Shown here: in pieces, positions 46,318 through 55,300 of the stretch
Layout: each line of letters begins with the position of its first letter
Position numbering within the stretch: the first letter of the stretch is position 1
DNA from: Setoptus koraiensis
Lineage: Eukaryota > Arthropoda
DNA: 64,000 nt
NCBI GenBank assembly: GCA_048013815.1
Contig: CM106585.1
Span: 6,634,001 to 6,698,000 of the forward strand
Direction of reading: 5' to 3'
Notes under the pieces: generated by a model
What the model was told of the DNA's origin: nothing
Databases searched by the model: none
What the model saw: the letters and a program-made list of their open reading frames with translations, nothing else
Made by a program: the position numbers and the translations under genes

Positions 46318-47612
46318 AGTCGATGTTGAATGTTCTTCCGTTGTTGTGCGATATGACACGACGCACCACAACCAATTATTCCTAGACGCGCAATCAAGCA
46401 AACATGTCATGCCACCACGATGGATCCTAAGGGCAGGGACGTCCGCTTGCTTCTGTCAGCTCACGCTCTACCTTTACACATGAAGGAGACGGGGATTCTC
46501 TAGGGTCAGTATGAGCTCTCAAAATAGTGCACCTCATCACATCCTGGCACAAATATTTAACGTTGTCTCCACATTTTTCACAAAACTTTCTCCAGCCTGC
46601 GACTCTATCCTTTAAATCAGAATCCTTACGTCTAAATCCATACGATCTATGTTTATTGTACTCTTCCATCGTCTCTTGCCATGTCGTTTGGCAGTGCACG
46701 CACAATACAACTGTCAGCATTACAATGGCACAAATAAAGATTAATTGATATCGCATTTTGTGAATTTAATTAAACTTATTCTGATGGATCTGAGATTTTT
46801 CTCCTCGAGGAATTCGATGTTTGGGTCTTTTAATAACTTGTAATAAGATGTTCTATGATTTCCTATTAACGAACTAGTGATCTTGAAGGACGGTTGAAAT
46901 TCACTGGCATAAACGAACTGTGTTAAATTTCATGAATCACATTTGATAGCCGATCGAGTAAAATGGCTGAAATATTTATTGGATCTTACAATCGCGAACA
47001 TAAATTTGGACACACGAAGGTGGCAGCAGCGCATCTTATACTCTGCACAAAGAAGAGCTGCTACCCCCTTCCCCTTCCTTGTGTGTCCAAAATATAAAGT
47101 GGCACTGCCACCGTGGCAGGTCCAAATGACCAAGGTCAAAGAGAACATGTTCGAGAACGCATTCGTTAACACTGAAAACGCCGATTTTCATCTATTTCTT
47201 GCTTGAAAACCGAAATTTGCTTCACATTGTATCGTGGTTACGAGTGCTGTTGTCGCTATGACAGACGGTCAGTTGAAGTGATCAGCAAACAATGTTTGAT
47301 TGCGTTTTCGTTTAAACTGTTCCACAGGTATTCAATTGGATAAATGAAATGGATTTGCAATTGTCGACCGAATGTCGCCAGCCATCAACACAGATAAATG
47401 GATGACGACAGTGATGGAAGGATGCGAACGGGGATCCTCCTGACGGCTAATGAAGACCGACAATTCACTGTCGTCGTGATTCTATTTCATTCAATTGATA
47501 TCTGCGGTCAGATATCAACGCGATGACACACGGCCATCGGCGGCAATATTATTGTTGCGATAGACTAACGTTCAGTTTATTATGTTATATCACGGGTTAT
47601 ACAATGTGTGAC
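46318..47612. repeat. tandem duplication, copy A
   Basis: Direct repeat of 47889-49251. The left edges match at AGTCGATGTTGAA (46318 and 47889). The segment 47157-47612 is nearly identical to 48797-49251, with only a handful of differences. The offset changes from about 1571 to about 1640 bp along the unit, so small insertions or deletions have built up. The unit holds a secreted peptide gene (46427-46756) and about 850 bp of its upstream flank. Confidence 0.9.
46427..46756 (-). CDS. small secreted six-cysteine protein A
   Basis: Encodes 109 residues in one exon, with no known family recognised. A typical signal peptide (1-22, ending CVHC) is followed by a mature chain starting QTTWQE. The mature chain has six cysteines at 59, 62, 70, 76, 93 and 108, spaced C-x2-C-x7-C-x5-C-x16-C-x14-C. 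The paralogue at 47998-48318 keeps exactly the same spacing although most other mature residues differ. The even cysteine number and signal peptide suggest a disulphide-bonded extracellular peptide. Function is unknown: defence, reproductive, salivary and venom roles are all possible, and none can be inferred from sequence. The start is the only Met before the signal peptide, and the same context is kept in gene B. Confidence 0.75.
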   Translation of the reverse strand: MRYQLIFICAIVMLTVVLCVHCQTTWQETMEEYNKHRSYGFRRKDSDLKDRVAGWRKFCEKCGDNVKYLCQDVMRCTILRAHTDPRESPSPSCVKVERELTEASGRPCP

Positions 47613-47900
47613 ATTTCGGCCAATTTAGAGCAGGTCAAAGATTTAGAAAAATGCACCATGGAACAAGCTAGAAAATTTATGTTTGATTGTGTCTCAGACT
47701 GTTCTACAAATATTGAAATATCAGAGAGAAACCACAGTCTGAGATGTCGACTCCAAGGTGGGCAGTGTGTTGTTTGCAGGGATACAGAACGGGTCCACGA
47801 CTGCCGAAACGCTCTGAATCCGTACGCTTTGGTGACTTTTTTTTATTGGGAGTCATCCGTCTGGGGAGGCACGTATCATCTGCTTGTGAGTCGATGTTGA
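47604..47900 (+). CDS. possible cysteine-rich frame at the duplication junction
   Basis: A plus-strand frame of 98 residues with ten cysteines (for example KCTMEQARKFMFDCVSDC and LQGGQCVVCRD). It begins exactly where the similarity between the two duplicated units stops. In copy B the same ATG is followed after a few codons by unrelated sequence and a stop. The middle of the frame looks more protein-like than the random frames nearby. It lacks a convincing signal peptide, and its 3' part runs antisense through the 3' flank of peptide gene B. It may be one exon of a gene, a relic, or chance. Confidence 0.22.
   Translation: MCDISANLEQVKDLEKCTMEQARKFMFDCVSDCSTNIEISERNHSLRCRLQGGQCVVCRDTERVHDCRNALNPYALVTFFYWESSVWGGTYHLLVSRC
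47852..47857 (-). terminator. poly(A) signal of secreted peptide gene B
   Basis: AATAAA on the minus strand about 140 bp after the stop of gene B, at a position matching that of gene A. Confidence 0.6.
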
Positions 47901-47997
47901 ACGTTCTTCCGTTGTTGTGCGATAGCATACGATGCACCACAACCAATTATTCCTAGACGCGCAATCAAGCAAACATGTCATGCCACCACGATGGATC

Positions 47998-48318
47998 CTA
48001 AGGGCAGGGACCTCTGCTTGCTTCTGTCAGCTCCTGCTCCGGCGCGTCACATTCTCTTTGCCCACCAAGACTTTGACTAAAAATAGCTCTTTCAGCAAGG
48101 CACCTCATCACACGCCGGCACAAACGATCAACGCTTTCTCCACAATTTTCACAGAACCCTCTCCATTCTCTCACTTTACCCTCTAAATATTCACTCATGC
48201 CACCGGGTGCAAGTCTATTGTAATGTTCCACCGCCTCTTGCCATGTCGTTTGGCAGTGCACGCACGATACAAACGTCAGCATTAAAATGGCAGAAAGAAA
48301 GATTAATTGATATCGCAT
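47998..48318 (-). CDS. small secreted six-cysteine protein B
   Basis: Encodes 106 residues, a paralogue of the 46427-46756 protein. The first 28 residues (signal peptide plus TTWQE) differ at only about five positions, and the end (ELTEAS..PCP) is kept. The central mature part is strongly diverged in sequence but not in cysteine spacing (cysteines 56, 59, 67, 73, 90, 105). The surrounding non-coding DNA of the duplicated unit is far more alike than the mature coding part. That suggests fast change of the peptide itself. No homologous family was recognised. Confidence 0.75.
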   Translation of the reverse strand: MRYQLIFLSAILMLTFVSCVHCQTTWQEAVEHYNRLAPGGMSEYLEGKVREWRGFCENCGESVDRLCRRVMRCLAERAIFSQSLGGQRECDAPEQELTEASRGPCP

Positions 48319-49215
48319 TTTGTGAATTTAATTGAACTTATTCTGATGGATCTGAGATTTTTCGACTCAAGCAATTCGATGTTTGGATCTTTTAATAACT
48401 TGTAAAATGTCCTTTGACGAACTAATGATTTTGAGGCACGGTTGAAATTCACTGGCATAAACCAATTTCGTAAAGTACATTTGATGGCCGATCAAGAGTG
48501 CTTTGGCTGAAGTAAACTATTTACTACATCTAGCTGTAGCTAGATATAATCTATATGAGTGCTCGTTTGCGATTTGAAATAACTCTTGCCATGACTCTTG
48601 ATTGCTTTTTGACACATCATCCATATCGAATTACAGTCGACGATGCCTTTCGGATCATCGCGTTACGATGAAAAATTGAATTCTGTGCGAATAACTAGGG
48701 ACAACAAAGTCGGCTAAAAACCGATCCACGACGATTAGAGATACAGTCATGAAAATTTTCATGGCAACATAGTACAACTAGATACGTCGTTTGAGACGCA
48801 TTCGTTAACACTGAAAACGCCGATTTTCATCTATTTCTTGCTTGAAAACCGAAATTTGCTTCACATTGTATCGTGGTTACGAGTGCTGTTGTCGCTATGA
48901 CAGACGGTCAGTTGAAGTGATCAGCAAACAATGTTTGATTGCGTTTTCGTTTAAACTGTTCCACAGGTATTCAATTGGATAAATGAAATGGATTTGCAAT
49001 TGTCGACCGAATGTCGCCAGCCATCAACACAGATAAATGGATGACGACAGTGATGAAAGGATGCGAACGGGGATCCTTCTGACGGCTAATGAAGACCGAC
49101 AATTCACTGTCGTCGTGATTCTATTTCATTCAATTGATATCTGCGGTCAGATATCAACACGGTGATACACGGATGTCGGCGGCAATATTATTGTTGCGAT
49201 AGACTAACGTTCAGT

Positions 49216-49221
49216 TTATTA
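49216..49221 (-). terminator. candidate poly(A) signal of the receptor gene
   Basis: AATAAA on the minus strand about 86 bp after the receptor stop codon, inside duplication copy B. The same hexamer is present in copy A near 47577. Confidence 0.55.
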
Positions 49222-49306
49222 TGTTATATCACGGGTTATACAATGTGTAACATTTCTGCTAAATGCAACAGACCAATTAGCTAGTTATGTCACTCTAGCT
49301 AGGAGC

Positions 49307-52300
49307 TCACAATTTGTAATGATATCTCTCTTTGTCGTCGTCATCGTCTGCACTTGCTGTCTGTTTGTCGGGGCTATTTACATCAATGCGATCGCTGGTG
49401 GCTAGTGCGTGGTCGATCTGTTGTTTCTGTTGCCTTATCAGGGTAGTTCTGGGTTTTGGCTTTTGCGGGGCCTGTCTCTGTTGCGTTGTGTCTGCACTGT
49501 TGGGCGAATTGGCATCGGCCGTTTCCGGTTCCATCACATGGGTCAGTTGTGAGGCGCCTCTCGGGCAATTATCGGCCGCTTGGTTGCGCTGCTCGAAGTG
49601 TTGCTGAATGTAGTTTTGTTGCGAGAAACTCATCGCGTACTCGTCGTCCTCGTAAAAGTCATCGTCGCAGTCGTTGCCGATGTCGAGGGGCGCCGGTTGA
49701 CACTTGGCGGACGGCTTAGGCGCTGCTTGCTTGGCCGACTGCACTGGTTCGACTGTTGATTGTTGGCGAGCCGACTGTTGGCCGGTGCTCGCTGCAATTG
49801 CGGATTGTATCACATTGGTTTCTTCGTCTATCACAGCGCCCCTGAGCGATGTCGAATTGAGCGACCGGCGCGACCGAACGGAACGTCGCAACGGGCCACC
49901 GTTAAATTGCTGCTGTTGCTGCTGCTGACTGCCGCCAACAGCCACGTCCGATTGGGGCCCCATGCTGGCCTCCAGCTGTATGCTGCAATCTATGGGATAC
50001 AGCTCGTTGCCGTGCAGCTGGCTGGCGGAACTGCTGGCCACGGACGAGGCGCACGACATAGTTCCGTCGTCGTCGTCGATCAGCAGGTCGTCAAACATGA
50101 GCTTGGCCGTGGACGAGGTGGTCGAGGCGGCCGAGGTGGACGGTCTGCGCGCCACACACCGAACGGGCTCGCCAATGTCGAAATCGGGCTGCGTCTGCTG
50201 CTGCTGCTTCTTTGCCGCTTGTTTTGCCAGCTTGCTAGTGGCCGGCTGATCGGCACGCTGAGCGCCGATGAAATACTGACCTAGCGACGTTCGCGACCTC
50301 TTGGTGCGCTTTTGGCCCGGCTTGGCGCCGGAAGCGGCCGACGAGGCCGAGCCGACGCTGCCCATGTTGTCCACGTTTAGCTCGGTCATGCAAGTGCTGC
50401 TGCTTCGTCTCGAGTTGTTGTTGCTGCGGTCGCCAACGAGAACATTGTGACACGACAGGCGCGATTGCCGCTGGCCACCGTCCGCCGACTGCTGCTGCGC
50501 GCTTCCGGTGTCCGCGCCCGAGCTCGAGTTGCGCCGACTCGAAATGGCCTTGGCCAATTTGTTTCTGAACGACAACGGATTCAGCGTTGTCGACTGATAG
50601 GGCTGATTGGGCAGGTGAGCCAAATGGGAGGCAGTGAGCGCCGCTTGACCCGTTGCCACTACTTCCTGTTTGCACGCGGTGCCGTACCCGTTCGCCGCTG
50701 GCCCGTTGAATTGGCTGGCCAGATGTGTGGCGGGTGTGTCGCGGTGCCGGTAATTACTGTTGGCCGTGCGTGTTGCTCTGGCCAGCGTGAACAGATCGTT
50801 GTAGGCGCCCGGATTTTCGTGCATATTATACATGCCCGTGGTTGTTTGATTGTTGTTGTTGTTGTTAGCCTGCTGGCTGCTCGACTGCCTGTTGATTCCG
50901 TTGAACAGCATCAGCTGATTGCTGTGATTGCTGTAGCCGTGCTGCTGCTTGCTTTTGAAATGTTGACCACTTCCGGTGGACATGTTAAACAAAAATGACC
51001 ACCACGGCGAGCTGCTGTTGTTGTTGTGCGCGTTGCTGCAAGGGGGCGCTGGCTGATAGAAGTTGTTGTAGTGGTGTTGCTGCTGGTGATTGTAGAGTCG
51101 CTGGGCTGTGGTTGTTGTCGTCTGACATTTGACAAACAGTCTCTTGTGCATGAAAAACAGTCTGTAGGCAAACATCAACGAGTAAATCACCAGAGCGGAT
51201 ATGAGATTGGCGCAAACAATGTTCAGATCGTAATAAGACGAGGCCACCGTTATGGGCGGCAGCATTGTAATGGTGGGCTCGTTGTTGACGACATTGTGGC
51301 GCGGATATTGGAGCGGCGACGGATGCAACAACGGGTTGCCGTTGCCGGCCGCCGGATATAATTGCTGCGATTGGCTAGAGATCATGTTGATGGTGAGCAG
51401 CGACCAGACGAATATAACCAGCGACGATGTCACTAGCAACAGTTTGCTTTCTACCTGCTCGAAGCGCTGCCGATGCTCCACCTGGTGGGCCATCTGAATC
51501 ACCTGTTGCTTGGTGGTGAGGGCGCGCAGCGACGACTTGCTGCAGCGGTACGCCGCGCCCGACACCACCCAGGCGGCCAGCAACAGCGCAAACGGGTACA
51601 GCAAACAAATGAGGGGCTCGTACTTGAACAGAACGGGCATCTTGGTGATGGAGGCGCAACGCCACGCCGCCTGGTAGTAGCCGGGTTGCGGCGGCTGCCT
51701 GATGAACCAAATGAGCGATATAATTATCTGAATGAGTATGAGGCAAATGGAACAGCTGACCAGGGTGGCGGGCGACAGCAGTCGCAGCAGGCGCAACTTG
51801 AACGGGCCCGCGTTTCGGCGGCTGGTCGCCGCCTGTTGCGGGTACGCCGGGTGCGGCGGGTGTTGCGGGCGCTGCTGGGCCGGCTGCGATGCGATATTGT
51901 AAAATTGCTGGTGCTGGTGCTGCTGCTGGTCGCCCGGTTGGTGCGGGTGGTGGCCGCCAGGCGGCAGACTGTCGATGGGGTCAAAATTCTCGATGTTGAG
52001 CGTCACGTCGATGTCGGCGTCGTCCATGGTGCTGCTGTTGCGCTGCTCCGAACAGATTGAGTTATATTTGCGCATCGATTGTTGGCGCCGCGAGCCCAAG
52101 ACGCGCCCCTCTGACGGGCCGCCGGCCGAGTGGCGGCCCGCGAGAGTGTGCTGTTTTTCGTCCGCGTGCGGCGCGGCGGACAATTTTGCCGGGCACAGTG
52201 TCAATTTGAGCAGTTGACTGTGGCGCCAAATTGAGATTATTTTCAATAGGAACGAACTGTATATAGTTGTGTAGGCCGTTGCCAGCCCGATGCGCCGGAA

Positions 52301-55300
52301 CCAGCACACGCCCATTGTGGCGGGCAACAGAAAGCCGATGTTGATCAGGTAAAGCATCAACAGGCCCGTGAGTAGGAAATAATTGTACAAGTTTGCGTTT
52401 GTGCCGTAGCCGGCCGGCGATGCGGACATCAGCTGCTGGTCGGCGGATATGAAGGCGTCCGAGCTGACGGATTGTTGCGACATTAGATAGGCCATGCTGA
52501 TTATGATTGAGGCAACGCCGCACACCGACAACAGCGACAGCAGCACGCCGGAAATGTGGCCCAAATTGAGCGTGAGCGGGGGCCTCAGCATCATCTGTAT
52601 TTGCATGTGGTGCCGGTTGTGGTGCGACGAGCGCTTATACTGGCCCCCGTTGGCTTGTTGCGACAGAGCGAGCGCGTCGAAAGAGTCGGCCATTCGGTCG
52701 TTTAAGTTGTCAATTTCGTTGTCTGTGTCACCGTCACCCTCGGCGTCGTTGTTGCCAATTGCGTCATCGCTCGCCTGGTCAGACAGTTGTTGTTTGGTGG
52801 TTGGCGTTGTTGCTGTTGGTGCCGACAGGTGCCTAGTGTCGCCGAGAACGTCAATTGTCACTGGCGACTGTTGCACGCCCGTTGGCGATCCGTTTCCGGC
52901 GCCGTCCGGCGCGTAGTCGGCGGGCCTCGTTCGGGCCCCGTCATCGATTTGTTTTTGGCACATCTGACACGACCATTGGTCCAGGCATTTCGACACCACT
53001 CGCTGGCCCAGATCCGGCAGCGGATTTGCGGCGGCGCCGCCGCCGCCGCTGACCAATTCGAGCTGATGGTTGCGCCACACGGCCACCTTGTTCGTGTCGT
53101 ACACGATGCGATAATTGTACGTGTCGGCCCGTGTTGTTTTGTTCGGCTTGTTGTGCCGCAGCGGCCTCATCAGGCTGCTGTCCTGCATCAGTCGCATCAG
53201 TTTGTTTGGGGCCTCCGGCGAGCCGTCGCACTCTTGCAGCGATCGCACCAGCGTGTTGCTGGGCGCTGCACCTCGCTGACCGCTGCATTCTGATTCCAGA
53301 AATTTCACCAGCGCCTCGTGCAGGCTCTCCACGACATCGATCGTCTGGTAGACGCGCTCATCCACGCCCATCACGTCCGCGTCCGACAATTGCTCGCTTC
53401 CGGTGCACGCCCTGCTGTAAATGGATTTGTGGGGCCGGTTGGGCAGCGCGCACTGGAATCTGTGCTGCCAGAACTCTGCTCGAGGGGGCGCCAAAATGAA
53501 AACAGAACACAAATAACATGGGTGAGAGAGGATCGGTCAGTCCATCGCCAATGGATACAAATTTCTATAGTTATCGGATATAACGGAGTCATCGGATATA
53601 ACGGAGTTGTCAGATGTATACTTACCCTCAAACAGGTGCGTGGGTATGGGTGCGTGCGAGCGGGGTGACTGCGACACCAGGTACCTGTGAAAGTCGTCGC
53701 TGTTGTGGCTCTCGAGCTGGGTAGACAGCACCGTCTTGGGCAGGCCCGGAACGGGCCACACCGGCTTGCCCGCGCCGTCCGTCTTACTCGCGTCGTGCTT
53801 GCGGTACAAACCGGAAACGCTCGGCAGCCACTCGTGCGTGGCCAGCCACACGTAATCGGTTTGCATGGCGGGCGACAGCGAGCTGGCGATCATCAGGTTG
53901 GTGGCGGCGTGGCTGCTGGCCAGAAACACGATCACCTTGGTCTGGTGCTGTCGCGTGCCATTGTTGCCCGCCGGCGCCTCGAATTCCTCCGCGAACAGCG
54001 CCCTCAATTTGTGCGCCTGTTGCTGCTGGCCGCGCTCCAGGTAGCTCGACAGCGACTCGCTGCTTCCGTCCAAGTAGCTGATGAGCCGCTTGTCGGGGTC
54101 GTAGCCCTTGACGGGTATTTGCTGCTGCTGCGGTTGCTGCTGCGGTTGCCGCTGCTGGTCGGGAAAGGAAAATTCGCGCGCCGGCTCGAAATTGTCCGCC
54201 GTGATGGCATGCGGAACCCAGATCAGCTTGGCGATGCAAATGCCCGCCCGATTGGCCAGCTCCAGAAATTCGTCCTTGTGCTGATGGTGATCGGTGTAAA
54301 TCAAATGGATCATTCGCCACTGCTTGGCGCTTTTCAGCACCCCGACCACGGCCTCCAATTCGTGCCGCTTCTCCGAGCGCCATCCGCTCGCCGCGCCCAC
54401 CTTGCCGCCGGCGAGCGCTTGCGGCTGCTGCCAGTGCGCTTGCCACGACGGCCCGGCCCCAATGCTCACGTGCAACAGGTTTGTGGCAGGATGGAGCTCG
54501 GACACCGCGGCGCCCTGGCTGTAATCGAGCAGCGCCACCTGCCTCGTGGAGCCGTTGTTACTGTTGGTGCCTATTAATTGTTGCACCCGCTGCCTGGCCG
54601 ACGGAGCGTCCGCGCAATAATCGTAAATGCTCGCTTGCAATCTAACGAGCACCTTCTTTTTGTTGTGTCGTCGCACGGGTAGCTGGCGCTGTTGTTGTTG
54701 TTGCTGCAGTAACTCCAAATTGTCTCGGGCCGCCACCAGTTCCAACGCGTACACCAGGCCCACCAAATGGGGAAACATTTGCTCGATGTCCAGATCGCAT
54801 CCGGTTGAATGGGCCATGGAAAATGGATAGTGGTGCTCTCTGTGCAGCGGCATTAGCGCCTCAAACGAGAAGTCGCCCATCAGCACCGAATCAGGTATTG
54901 GCATGTTGCTGATCATCTGAGTAGAGGGCGACACTGTCACCGGATTGGGCGCCGCAACGGGTACAGCAGCAATAGAAAGGCCATTTCCGGCGGACGCCTG
55001 CTGCTTTTGGTCAGCGACAAGCGGGTCGCTGCTACTGCTGCTGCCGGCGCTGTCCGCTAGGGGCGCCCCCGACAAACTGGCCAGCGACATCTCGTCCAGT
55101 ATGCAAACGGTGGCATCTTGGCACTGGGACTTTATTTTATCCATCGACATGTCGGCCGTGCTGCTCATGTGGGTGTAGGCGCGAGCCTTGCTCATGTTCA
55201 TGTACAGGCCCTCTTGTTGGTCGTAGAAGCCCACCTTGACGAATCCGATGGAATTGGACTGCAGATATCGCAAATTGTACAATTTGAGCTTGTCTTGCAC

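Larger units (their letters stand above)
47889..49251. repeat. tandem duplication, copy B
   Basis: Second copy of the unit at 46318-47612. It ends only about 55 bp before the stop codon of the giant receptor gene on the minus strand. The receptor's 3' UTR and its AATAAA (49216-49221) therefore lie inside the duplicated segment. The intervening 47613-47888 is not part of either copy. Confidence 0.9.

Noticed and set aside
47523-47603. Upstream extension of the junction frame as a signal peptide
   Set aside because: The segment is only weakly hydrophobic, starts with charged and Cys/Tyr-rich residues, and its ATG is not kept in copy B.
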